NCBI RefSeq assembly: GCF_019396345.1
Contig: NZ_JAHKRM010000040.1
Span: forward strand, 56,086-120,085
Direction: 5' to 3'
Source of the DNA: Nonomuraea guangzhouensis
Lineage (GTDB): Bacteria > Actinomycetota > Actinomycetes > Streptosporangiales > Streptosporangiaceae
DNA length: 64,000 nucleotides
In this document: in pieces, positions 41,726 to 49,970 of the stretch
Layout of the letters: each line of letters begins with the position of its first letter
How positions within the stretch are numbered: position 1 is the stretch's first letter
The notes under the pieces: model-generated
The model's database searches: none
What the model was told of the DNA's origin: nothing
Seen by the model: only the letters and a program-made list of their open reading frames with translations
Translations under genes and position numbers: made by a program

Positions 41726-42454
41726 TCAGGACGGCAGCAGATTGTCACCCTCGTGGCCGTTAGCGGACAGCGTCAGGGCGGCTCTGGCCCGGTTGGCGCG
41801 CATGGCTGTCACGGCCGCCTGGCAGCGCGCCCGCGTCTCCAACATCGTCGTCCGCACCTGGTTGTAACGGTGGGTCCGCTGCTTCAGCGCCTCCACCTGG
41901 GTGGCCGCCTGCTCGCGCAGCGCGTGCGCCCGGGCGATGGCCGAGCACACGAGAGTGAGGTCCGTACCGGACTCGACGGCGGTCGCCGACGGCGCGGCTG
42001 GGCGCCACCGGGGGTGCCTGCCGGCCAGCGCGAGCGAGGCATGCGGCGCCCCTCGCAGCCGTGGCAGATGGCGGCGGGCGGGAGGCGACGGGTCGTCGAG
42101 GTTGACGCCCGCTCCCGTGAGGGCCTCGCTCAGGGTGGTGTACACCCGTATGGGCGCGCGGGAATGCTCGCTCACCAGCTCGATCAGCCGGCGCAGCGAG
42201 GACCCGGCCTCGGCGATGGCCAGGCCGCCGCCCTTGGCGTGCAGGGCCCGGTGCGTGGCGGCGAGCTCGTCGATGCCGGTCAGGTCGCAGAACCACAGGT
42301 CACCGGCCGCCACGATCACCTGCTCGACCGGCGACTCGGTGAGGGGCTCCAGGGTGGCGGCCAGCACCGGCGCGGTGGTGGAGTCGAGCTCCCCCGTCAG
42401 GTGGAGCACCACGACGGTGGCCGACACCGTCGTCAGGCGTACTGAAAGGAACAT
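41726..42454 (-). CDS. STAS-domain protein with helical C-terminus
   Basis: A 242-residue protein. Residues 1-100 form a STAS domain (VVVLHLTGELDSTTAPVLAA; switch region FCDLTGIDEL, where the DSSG phosphorylation site is DLTG, so Thr may take the phosphate). A basic, Pro-rich linker follows, then a helical part (ALREQAATQVEALKQRTHRY) with no recognised family. ATG 42454 has GGAGGGGGA 9 bases upstream. It probably acts as an anti-sigma-factor antagonist or as a scaffold with the nearby switch kinases and phosphatases. Confidence 0.82.
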   Translation of the reverse strand: MFLSVRLTTVSATVVVLHLTGELDSTTAPVLAATLEPLTESPVEQVIVAAGDLWFCDLTGIDELAATHRALHAKGGGLAIAEAGSSLRRLIELVSEHSRAPIRVYTTLSEALTGAGVNLDDPSPPARRHLPRLRGAPHASLALAGRHPRWRPAAPSATAVESGTDLTLVCSAIARAHALREQAATQVEALKQRTHRYNQVRTTMLETRARCQAAVTAMRANRARAALTLSANGHEGDNLLPS

Positions 42455-42553
42455 CGCTCGATCCCCCTCCGTCGAAGCCCGCCCGCGGCCGCGATCTCCT
42501 CCGCTCCTGCCCATCGTGCGCCCGGACCGGGCGAAGGGCCAGGCTCTCGCGCG

Positions 42554-44158
42554 TCAGGTCCCGCGTCGTACCGCCACGATGGCCACGTCGTCCTCCCGCG
42601 AGCCGAACGCGGCGAGCAGCCGGTCGCAGAACTCCTCCAGATCGCCCTCGACCGTCTCGGCCACCTGCCTGGCCTGCTCCAGGCTGTCGTCGAGCAGGAT
42701 GCCGCGGTCCTCGACCAGCCCGTCGGTGAACAGCAGCATCGTGGCGCCCGCGGGCAGCTCCAGCCGGGTCACCTCGTAGTCCTCGTGCGCCACGCCCAGC
42801 AGCAGGTTGCCCAGGCCCAGATAATGGGCGCCGGGACCGGCCAGCATCGGCGGGATGTGCCCGGCGTTGGCCATCTCGACCACGCCGGTCTCCGGATCGA
42901 TGAGCAGCAGGCAGACGGTGGCCGTCATGCCGGGGTGGTAACGGCGCAGCACCTTGTTGAGCAGGTCCATCGACGCGCTCAGGTCGACCGAGTCGATCAG
43001 CGAGGCCCGCAGCGCGTGCCGGAGCTCGGCCATGATGGTCGCCGCGTGCAGCGAGTGGCCGGCTACGTCGCCGATCGCCACCAGCACCCGGTCGCCGATC
43101 CGCAGCACCTCGTAGAAGTCGCCGCCGACCTCGATGTTGTCCACGGCCGGCTGGTAGCGGAACGTCACCGTCAGGCCGGGCACGTCGGGGATGCGCGTGG
43201 GCAGCAGGCTGCGCTGCAGGGTGAGCGAGATCGTGTGCTCTTCGGTGTAGACGCGCAGCGCGTCGACCGCCAGCGCCAGCGCCTGGCCGAGCTGCCTCAG
43301 CACGTTCATCTCGTCGCCGTCCAGCGGCGGGTCGGCCTCCAGCCCCAGGTAGATGGGCGGCTGGCCCCTCTTCGTACGGCACAGCACCCCCGTGACCGGC
43401 TCGCTGATCCGCACGTCGTTCACCAGGTTGACCCACTCGGCGACCCCCACGGTGAAGACCCTGGCCCCCGCCCCCTCGCCCAGGGACATGTCGCTGAGCC
43501 GGTCCAGCAGCTTGGGGATGGCGGACCGGTTGCTGGGCGCCTCACCGGGCCGGGCGCGGACGCGGCGCATCCTGCCGTCCGGTGGCAGCGCCAGCGCGCC
43601 CGTGTAGCGGCCCAGGATGTCGACCATGCCCTCGACGGCCACCGTGAGCAGCCGGTCGAAGGAGTCGGCCGCGTTCATCTTCGAGGTGACGTCGGCCAGC
43701 TTGGCCATGCGCTCGGCCATCAGCTCCGCCCGCCGCCGGGCGCGGTAGTAACGCAGCGTCGCCTCTACCGTCGCCGCGAACTCGGCCGGTTCGATCGGCT
43801 CCGACAGGTAGGCGTCCGCGCCGCGTTCGAGACCTTCCGTGCGGTCGGCCGAGGTGATGGCGTTGCCCGACACCTGGATGACCGGGATCGAGGTCGTCGC
43901 CGGGTCCGCCTTGATCCGCTCGCACACCTCGAAGCCGCCGAGGTCGGGCAGCCGTACGTCGAGCACGACCAGGTCGGGCCGGTGCGCGGCGAGCACGGCC
44001 AGCGCCTCTTCGCCGCCCGCGGCCTCGACCACGGTGTGGCCCGCCCTGCGCAGCCAGCTCGACAGGATGTAGCGCTTGGTCGGGGTGTCGTCGACCACCA
44101 GCACGGTCGCGGATCCGCCTGGGGGCTCGATCACGGTCCCCGGCTCGTGCTCAGCCAC
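42554..44158 (-). CDS. Response regulator-GAF-PP2C (SpoIIE/RsbU-type) phosphatase
   Basis: A 534-residue protein. The receiver domain (15-130) has phosphoacceptor Asp67 in DLVVLDVRLPD. A helical linker (RRRAELMAERMAKLADVTSKMN) leads to a GAF-like region (about 165-310) and a PP2C phosphatase (320-534) with metal-binding aspartates in VGGDFYEVL, AIGDVAGHS, FTDGL and the late EDD. It would dephosphorylate STAS antagonists such as the adjacent protein, turned on by phosphorylation from the upstream hybrid kinase. GTG 44158 overlaps the kinase gene by 8 bases. Confidence 0.9.
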   Translation of the reverse strand: MAEHEPGTVIEPPGGSATVLVVDDTPTKRYILSSWLRRAGHTVVEAAGGEEALAVLAAHRPDLVVLDVRLPDLGGFEVCERIKADPATTSIPVIQVSGNAITSADRTEGLERGADAYLSEPIEPAEFAATVEATLRYYRARRRAELMAERMAKLADVTSKMNAADSFDRLLTVAVEGMVDILGRYTGALALPPDGRMRRVRARPGEAPSNRSAIPKLLDRLSDMSLGEGAGARVFTVGVAEWVNLVNDVRISEPVTGVLCRTKRGQPPIYLGLEADPPLDGDEMNVLRQLGQALALAVDALRVYTEEHTISLTLQRSLLPTRIPDVPGLTVTFRYQPAVDNIEVGGDFYEVLRIGDRVLVAIGDVAGHSLHAATIMAELRHALRASLIDSVDLSASMDLLNKVLRRYHPGMTATVCLLLIDPETGVVEMANAGHIPPMLAGPGAHYLGLGNLLLGVAHEDYEVTRLELPAGATMLLFTDGLVEDRGILLDDSLEQARQVAETVEGDLEEFCDRLLAAFGSREDDVAIVAVRRGT

Positions 44159-45815
44159 GATCGGTCACCACCGCGTCGCGTATGGCCTGAAGCAGCTGGT
44201 CGCGGCGGAGCCCCTGCTTGGACAGCACCGGATGGCCGGCCGGCGCGGTGTCGGGCCGGATCGTCACCACCACCACACCCACCTGCCCCAACGCCTCGTC
44301 CTCGGCCATGCGCTGCAGCAGCGCGTGGCCGTCCAGCCGGGGCATCAGCATGTCCAGCAGGATCACGTCCGGTGGATTCGCTGTCATCATCTCCAGCGCG
44401 GCGGTCCCGTCACCCGCCTCCTCCGTCTCGACGGCGAAGCCGTAGAGCATCCTGCGGGCGGCGGCGCGGAACGCCTCGTCGTCGTCGGCGATCAGCACCC
44501 GGCGCACCTCGGGCGTGCCGTCGTGATGCGGCAGCCGCATCGTCACCGAGGTGCCCCGCCCGACACTGCTCGCGAGCTCCAGCGTGCCGCCCAGCGCCTC
44601 GGCGAGCCTGCGGGCGTACGGCAGGCCGAGCCCGGTGCCCTTGGTCTTGACCTGGAGCGCGCTCGGGACCTGGAAGAACTCCTCGAACACGCTCTTCAGA
44701 TAGTGCTCGGGGATGCCGATGCCGGTGTCGCTGACCGTGATGACCACCTCGTCGGTGGCCGTGTCGGCGTGGGCGCTCAGCCGTACCTCGCCCTCCGGGG
44801 TGAACTTCAGCGCGTTGGACAGCAGGTTGCGCAGGATGCGGGCCAGCATCACCTCGTCGGTGTAGACGTCGTCGACGCCGGGCGCGATGTCGACGACCAG
44901 CGTGACGTCGCCGGGCTCGCTGGTGGGCTGCATCGTCAGGCGCAGATGATGGGCCAGCGTGGGCAGGTGGATGACCGAGGACTGGGGGTCGAGCCGCCCG
45001 GACTCGGCCTTGGCCATGTCGAGCAGCTCGCCGACCAGCTCCAGCAGCGTCTCCGCCGAGCCGCCGATGAAGCGCACCTGGCGTGACTGCTCCTCGCTGA
45101 GCGGCTCGCTGCCGGGCCCGACCAGCAGCCTGACCAGGCCGATGACGGAGTTGAGCGGGGTGCGCAGCTCGTGGCTGACCGTCGCCCAGAACCGGCTCCT
45201 GGCCTCGCCCGCCTCGCGGAGCTGGCCGGACTTCTCGTCCAGCTCCGCGTAGAGGGCGACCACGCCCCTGTTGGTCTCCTCCAGCTCGGCCGACAGCTGG
45301 TTGTACAGGGCCAGCACGCCGGTGTTGGTCTCCTGCAGTTCGGCGTTGAGCTGCAGCACCTCCTCCAGGGTCGAGGCCAGCTCCTTGTTCTGCTGGCGCA
45401 GCTCTTCGATCGCGGTGACCGGCGCCATCCCGGCCAGGCGCTCGCGGATCTCGTCGATCGGGAGCCGGGAGGAGTGAGGAGGCAGCCGCTTGGCGATCGT
45501 GACCCGCCCACGATCGGCCTCAAGGGTGATCGCGTCGACCAGGCGGGCGGCCAGTGCCAGTCCCTCGGATCGGGCGAGGTCGGCTCCCGATGCGTGATCC
45601 ATGGTGATCAGTAGATTCCCTTCGTCCAGCGAGAAGACGACGACCGCTCCGCCGCCGAGCAGCTCCCTGCAGATCTCGCTCAGCGCCGTCGCCACCCTGA
45701 CCTGGTCCTGCGCCTCCAGCCCGGCCAGCTCGGCGACGGCCTTGCCCAGGCGGCGCACCGTGAAGACGTCCTGGTCGTGTTCGAGCCGGGCCCTGGCCAG
45801 CTCAGTCGCGGTCAT
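44151..45815 (-). CDS. Hybrid histidine kinase with an N-terminal RsbT-like pseudo-ATPase domain
   Basis: A 554-residue cytoplasmic protein. Residues 1-110 resemble the anti-sigma/RsbT ATPase fold (VRRLGKAVAELAGLEAQDQVR, split before its ATALSEICRELLGGGA), but the N-box Asn is Glu51. A coiled coil (135-205) precedes HisKA with His215 in FWATVSHELRTPLNS, a complete HATPase (RNLLSNALKFTPEG, TDTGIGIP-like VSDTGIGIPEH, GTGLGLPYARR) and a C-terminal receiver (VILLDMLMPRLDG). No membrane helix. It likely receives a stressosome signal through its N-terminal domain and phosphorylates its own receiver and the next protein. It overlaps both neighbours. Confidence 0.88.
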   Translation of the reverse strand: MTATELARARLEHDQDVFTVRRLGKAVAELAGLEAQDQVRVATALSEICRELLGGGAVVVFSLDEGNLLITMDHASGADLARSEGLALAARLVDAITLEADRGRVTIAKRLPPHSSRLPIDEIRERLAGMAPVTAIEELRQQNKELASTLEEVLQLNAELQETNTGVLALYNQLSAELEETNRGVVALYAELDEKSGQLREAGEARSRFWATVSHELRTPLNSVIGLVRLLVGPGSEPLSEEQSRQVRFIGGSAETLLELVGELLDMAKAESGRLDPQSSVIHLPTLAHHLRLTMQPTSEPGDVTLVVDIAPGVDDVYTDEVMLARILRNLLSNALKFTPEGEVRLSAHADTATDEVVITVSDTGIGIPEHYLKSVFEEFFQVPSALQVKTKGTGLGLPYARRLAEALGGTLELASSVGRGTSVTMRLPHHDGTPEVRRVLIADDDEAFRAAARRMLYGFAVETEEAGDGTAALEMMTANPPDVILLDMLMPRLDGHALLQRMAEDEALGQVGVVVVTIRPDTAPAGHPVLSKQGLRRDQLLQAIRDAVVTDRG

Positions 45816-46827
45816 CGCCGGGCCTCACGGTCACCACGCAGGCGTCGTCCCTTCGGCTGCCCGCCTCGCGCAGCAGCCCGGCGGCGACGACCGCGGGGGA
45901 GCGGGCGAACAGGCCGGGCACGGCGGAGGGGTGCCAGCGTTCGGTGAGCCCGTCGGAGTGCAGCACCACGGTGGCGTGCTCGGGCAGGTCGAAGTCGTAC
46001 TGGCGCAGGTGCCGGGCCTGGTGCCCGGCGATCCCGGGCACCGAGACCATCCCGCGGCGGCCCTCGGCGTTCGCGATCCAGCCGGAGATGTTGCCCAGCC
46101 CCGCGTAGGACACGCTGGTGGCCCTGACGCGCGCCACCGCGACCGCGCCTCCGCGGGTATGTCCGAGGCCCCGGTGCAGGCGTTCGAGTGTCGCCAGCGG
46201 CTCCTCGTCGGCGGCCCGCAGGAACAGCTCCACCGCGGTCCTGGACGCCTGGGCGGCGAGCTCGCCGTGGCCCAGGCCGTCGCACAGCAGCACCGTCGTC
46301 TCGGGCGTGGCGCCGTCGCCTGTCGCGGCGATCGCGAAGGAGTCGCCGGAGACCGTCTCCTCGCCGATGGGGCGGCTCAGGCCGCTGGCGTGCGGCGCCG
46401 CGCTGGGCGCGTCGGCGGCGGTGAAGTGCATGACCAGGATGGTGCCTTTGCCGGGCAGGGAGTGGACGTCGTACCAGGAGGAAATGCGGGCCATCGCCCC
46501 CATTCCGATGCCGAGGGTGCCGGAGGTGGAGTAGCCGTCGCGCAGGGCGCGGGCCACGTCGGGCATGCCCGGTCCTCTGTCGATGGCGACCAGCTCCACG
46601 ACGGCCGGGTTCACGGGCTGCGAACGGACCATGACCACGCCCTCCACCGCGTGCTTGACCAGGTTGGAGACGGCCTCGGTGACCGCGACCGCCGTCTGCC
46701 CCGTACGCTCGGCGTCGAACCCGGCGGCCTCGGCGAGATCGACGGCCATCCGGCGGACGGTGCCCACCGCGCTGGAGTTGTCGGCTCGGACCCAGGCGTC
46801 GTCGTGCGCGTATCTCACCGCCACCAT
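45802..46827 (-). CDS. RsbT/RsbW-like ATPase fused to a PP2C phosphatase
   Basis: A 341-residue two-domain protein. Residues 1-135 form an HATPase_c_2 domain with intact N-box (VTEAVSNLVKHAVEG) and G-boxes (DRGPGMPD, GTLGIGMGAMARI). Residues 150-341 are a small SpoIIE/RsbX-like phosphatase (LLCDGLGHGELAAQAS, LHSDGLTERW, RDDACVVTV). The pairing of a switch kinase-like domain and an RsbX-like phosphatase suggests it resets the stressosome or an RsbV-like antagonist. ATG 46827 is 1 base after the rsbT stop. Confidence 0.9.
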   Translation of the reverse strand: MVAVRYAHDDAWVRADNSSAVGTVRRMAVDLAEAAGFDAERTGQTAVAVTEAVSNLVKHAVEGVVMVRSQPVNPAVVELVAIDRGPGMPDVARALRDGYSTSGTLGIGMGAMARISSWYDVHSLPGKGTILVMHFTAADAPSAAPHASGLSRPIGEETVSGDSFAIAATGDGATPETTVLLCDGLGHGELAAQASRTAVELFLRAADEEPLATLERLHRGLGHTRGGAVAVARVRATSVSYAGLGNISGWIANAEGRRGMVSVPGIAGHQARHLRQYDFDLPEHATVVLHSDGLTERWHPSAVPGLFARSPAVVAAGLLREAGSRRDDACVVTVRPGDDRD

Positions 46828-46828
46828 G

Positions 46829-47230
46829 TCATCGAGCCCATTTCGTCACCGTCACCGTCGTGCCCTTGCCGGGCGCGGAGACCAGGTCGAACTCGTCGAC
46901 CAGCCGCCGTGATCCGCTCAGCCCGAGCCCCAGGCCGGTGCCGGTGGTCCAGCCGTCGGTGAGTGCCTGCTCGATGTCCGGAATCCCCGGCCCCTCGTCG
47001 CTGAAGGCGATTCTAAGGCCCTGGCGTATCCCGTTCTGGACGAGCTCGATCTTGGCCAGGCCGCCGCCGGCGTACACCAAGGCGTTGCGGGCCAGCTCGC
47101 TGGCCGCGGTCACCACCTTGGTCTGATCGATGAGGGACAGCCCCACCTCGACCGCGACGCTCCGCACCCGCTGGCGGACCATCACGACGTCGGCGTTGCC
47201 GGCGATGGGCACCTCCCAGCCGGCGGTCAC
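46829..47230 (-). CDS. rsbT: Stressosome switch kinase RsbT
   Basis: A 133-residue serine/threonine kinase of the anti-sigma-factor ATPase family, the usual RsbT length. N-box is ASELARNALVYAGGG (Asn49), G1-box DEGPGIPD and G2-box GLGLGLSGSRRLVDEF. It would phosphorylate RsbS and RsbR and, when released from the stressosome, activate a downstream phosphatase. GTG 47230 overlaps the rsbS stop as GTGA. Confidence 0.93.
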   Translation of the reverse strand: MTAGWEVPIAGNADVVMVRQRVRSVAVEVGLSLIDQTKVVTAASELARNALVYAGGGLAKIELVQNGIRQGLRIAFSDEGPGIPDIEQALTDGWTTGTGLGLGLSGSRRLVDEFDLVSAPGKGTTVTVTKWAR

Positions 47231-47592
47231 GGGGTCGCGCCTCTCACATGGTCGAGGCGCGCGATTCCCTTCTCCAGATTGAGCGCGGTCTGTACGCCGC
47301 CCAGCGACAGGCCGAGCTCGACCAGGGTGATCGCCACGGCGGGCCGCATGCCGACGACCACGGTCTGGGCGTCGAGCATCCGCGACATGGCGGCGATGGT
47401 GGACAGCATCCTGCCGATGAAGGAGTCGACGATCTCCACGGCGGTGATGTCGATGATGACGCCGCGCGCCCCGGTGGTCACCACGGCGTCGGCCAGGTCT
47501 TCCTGCAGGGCGAGCACGCTCTGATCATCGAGGTCGATCTGGATGGAGATGATCAGGATGTCGCCCAGCTTGAGGATGGGCACCCGGTCCAT
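47227..47592 (-). CDS. rsbS: Stressosome scaffold STAS protein RsbS
   Basis: A 121-residue single STAS domain. LKLGDILIISIQIDLDD is the RsbS opening, and Ser57 in VEIVDSFIGRM corresponds to the RsbT-phosphorylated serine (Ser59 in Bacillus subtilis). It builds the stressosome core with RsbR and holds RsbT in the unstressed state. Its ATG shares one base with the rsbR stop (TGATG). Confidence 0.93.
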   Translation of the reverse strand: MDRVPILKLGDILIISIQIDLDDQSVLALQEDLADAVVTTGARGVIIDITAVEIVDSFIGRMLSTIAAMSRMLDAQTVVVGMRPAVAITLVELGLSLGGVQTALNLEKGIARLDHVRGATP

Positions 47593-48428
47593 CAGATGGT
47601 CTCCGTCCGCACCGCGATGCGGGTCGCCTTCGGCGCGATCACTTCGATGCCGCTCCGCCGGAGCGCGTAGGCCAGCGCGTCGGCCAGAGAGGCCTTGGTC
47701 ACGATGTCGCCGAACTCGATGCCGAGCGTGACGATGGTATGCGCGATCTGCGGGCGGATGCCGGAGATGACGCACTCGGCGCCCATCAGCCGGGCGGCGA
47801 CGACGGCCTTCAGCAGGTGCTGGGCGACCTGGGTGTCGACGGCCGGGACACCGGTGATGTCGATCACCGCGTGCTCGGCGCCGGTGTCGACCAGCGTCTG
47901 GAGCAGCTTCTCCATCACGACCTGGGTCCTGGCCGAGTCGAGCGTGCCGACCAGGGGCACCGCCACGATGCCCTCCCACAGCTTGACGACCGGCGTCGAC
48001 AGCTCCAGCAGCTGCTCGGCCTGGTCGAGGATGATCCGCTCACGGGCTGTCGTGTACGACTCGAAGGTGAACAGGCCGAGGTCGTCGATGAGCCTGGAGA
48101 ACCAGATGAACCCGCGCAGCGCGTCGGGGGCGCCGTCGGCCTCGACGACCTCGTACAGCGCCTCCTTCAGCCCGAAGACGGCCCTGGAGGTGTCGGCGGG
48201 GGTGAAGCCCTGGCGGGCGCGGGTGCGCGACAGCTCGGCGAGCAGGCCGCGCAGATCGGCGAGGTCGCTGCTGCCCTGCTCAAGGGAGGCGAGCAGCGAT
48301 CGGAAGATCTCCGTGAGCTCCTCGCCGGACGCCTTGGCGATCAGGTGCCAGCGCTGCAGGATCTGGGCCTCGTTCTCACGGAGCAGCTCTTCGATACGTC
48401 GCCTGGCGACATCGGCATCGACGGTCAA
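47592..48428 (-). CDS. rsbR: Stressosome sensor RsbR
   Basis: A 278-residue protein. The N-terminal half (residues 8-135) is an all-helical RsbRD-type sensory domain (ENEAQILQRWHLIAKASGEE), not the globin-like domain of B. subtilis RsbRA. The C-terminal STAS domain (about 145-260) has Thr199 in ITGVPAVDTQVAQHL at the conserved phosphorylation position. TTG 48428 is chosen because AGGAG stands 5 bases before it; GTG 48434 and upstream ATGs at 48491 or 48524 are alternatives, but the DNA there loses coding bias. It heads the long signalling operon. Confidence 0.88.
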   Translation of the reverse strand: MTVDADVARRRIEELLRENEAQILQRWHLIAKASGEELTEIFRSLLASLEQGSSDLADLRGLLAELSRTRARQGFTPADTSRAVFGLKEALYEVVEADGAPDALRGFIWFSRLIDDLGLFTFESYTTARERIILDQAEQLLELSTPVVKLWEGIVAVPLVGTLDSARTQVVMEKLLQTLVDTGAEHAVIDITGVPAVDTQVAQHLLKAVVAARLMGAECVISGIRPQIAHTIVTLGIEFGDIVTKASLADALAYALRRSGIEVIAPKATRIAVRTETI

Positions 48429-48453
48429 GGTCACTCCTGGAAGAGAGAATTCA

Positions 48454-48474
48454 CCGGCATTGCCGGGGATGCTA
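48454..48474 (-). promoter_or_regulatory. Palindrome and -10-like box upstream of rsbR
   Basis: CCGGCATTGCCGG (48454-48466) is a 6-1-6 perfect inverted repeat. TAGCAT on the minus strand (48474-48469) is a -10 candidate placing the transcription start near the palindrome, with a leader of about 30 bases before the TTG start. Confidence 0.4.
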
Positions 48475-48587
48475 ACGACACTGTTCCGCATCGGCGGGCG
48501 GTTAGCGAAATCACCCGCTTTCATGCGTTGAACGACAATATCCAACGGTATATACGCTTACGTCCGACTTTGTGGGAAAATGTCGCA

Positions 48588-49742
48588 TTACGCTCTGGCG
48601 AATCTCGAGCCGTCGGCCGGACGCGCGCCCAACTGGGTCAGCAGCCGTACCATGCGCGGGGCTTCGAGCGGATCGACCGGCAGCACGTGGCTGGTCCACC
48701 AGTGGGCGATCTCGGGCGTGGGCCCCTGCCGGATCCTCGGCAGGTAGTCGTCCAGCGGCGGATCGTAGATGAAACCGGGCACCACGCCCAGTCGCTCCAG
48801 CCCGGCGACGATCTCGTCCCGCCTCTCGACCATCAGGGGGACCCGCAGGAGCGGACGTATGGGGGCTTCGCGGACGCCCGCCGCCACCCACGGGGTCCGG
48901 CGCAGCGCCTCGACTCCGGCCAGGCGGCGCTCCCGCTCGCGGTCGATCACTCGCAGGCGCGAGCGCTGGTAACGGCAGAGCGCGGGGCCGGGGCGCATGC
49001 GCCAGCCGTCGTGGTCGATCCCGAGCCACGGGTCCATCGCCGTCAGATCGCCCATGACGGCCCGGAGGGTGTCCTCGTGGGGCTGGGGGCGGTGCCCGCT
49101 CCACTTGACGATCCCGAGCCGCCGCGATGCGTGCCACGTCAGCCGGACCATGCCGGTGCGGTGGAGCGTCTCGCGGAGCATCGGCTGCAGCAGGGCCTCC
49201 GCCTGGTCGCGCGCCGACTCACCGGGTAGCAGCAGCGCCTCCCTCGCCTCGGCCAGCGCCGCCAGCGCGCCCGCATTGGAGGTGGTCAGGAAGCCGCCGG
49301 ACATCGCCCGGCCATGCTTGGCCAGGCTGAACACGCCGGCCTGGCCGAACGTGCCCGCCGGGCGGCCGCCGACCATCGTCTGGAAGGCGTGGGCGGCGTT
49401 GTCGATGAGGACGAGGCCGCGCCGCTCGCACTGCTTGATCAGGTCCGTGATCTGGTCCGGCTGGCCGTACAGATGCGTGGTGATGACACCGGCGAGGCCG
49501 CTCCAGTTGACCCGTGGCGCGTCGATGTTGCCGTCGCGCCACGACACCGGTGCCATCACCGGCTCCAGGCCGGCGGCCAGCGCGATGAACGGCACGATCT
49601 CGGAGGTGGTCGGCGCGATCAGTACCCGGTCGCCGGGGTCGAACCAGTGGCGCAGCGCCAGCAGCAGGCCGAACCGGGCGGACGGCACGTGCAGGCAGTT
49701 CTGGCCGATCCGGTGCCGCATGAGGTCTTCCAGCGGGCTCAT
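48588..49742 (-). CDS. DegT/DnrJ/EryC1-like aminotransferase fold protein
   Basis: A 384-residue fold-type I PLP protein. CLHVPSARFGLLLALRHW, LIAPTTSEIVPFIALAAGLEP and VLIDNAAHAFQTMVGG (cofactor Asp) match the sugar aminotransferase class. The Schiff-base Lys should be in VFSLAKHGRAMSGGFL. Sugar aminotransferases act on nucleotide-linked keto-sugars, but no other sugar genes are nearby, so the substrate is open. ATG 49742 has GGTGG upstream. The 228-base region upstream contains GGAACGTTCC (49806-49815), a 10-base palindrome, and lower-GC DNA with a GTATATAG stretch. Confidence 0.8.
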   Translation of the reverse strand: MSPLEDLMRHRIGQNCLHVPSARFGLLLALRHWFDPGDRVLIAPTTSEIVPFIALAAGLEPVMAPVSWRDGNIDAPRVNWSGLAGVITTHLYGQPDQITDLIKQCERRGLVLIDNAAHAFQTMVGGRPAGTFGQAGVFSLAKHGRAMSGGFLTTSNAGALAALAEAREALLLPGESARDQAEALLQPMLRETLHRTGMVRLTWHASRRLGIVKWSGHRPQPHEDTLRAVMGDLTAMDPWLGIDHDGWRMRPGPALCRYQRSRLRVIDRERERRLAGVEALRRTPWVAAGVREAPIRPLLRVPLMVERRDEIVAGLERLGVVPGFIYDPPLDDYLPRIRQGPTPEIAHWWTSHVLPVDPLEAPRMVRLLTQLGARPADGSRFARA

Positions 49743-49970
49743 AGGCCACCGGCCCGGATGTTCAATCGGTCGTGCCGCTTCAGCACGCGGTTGCTCTCAG
49801 TGACGGGAACGTTCCTACGACACAGGGCGCCCTTGTACGCTGCCAAGGATTCCCCTTTTGTGGCTTTTGATGGCTAATGGACTGTATATAGCAGCCGAGC
49901 CTCGAAGGGGCTTAGCGGGCGTAACAAAGTGATATCCGCTCGTGTTTTGCCGGTCACTCCTCTTTCGTCA

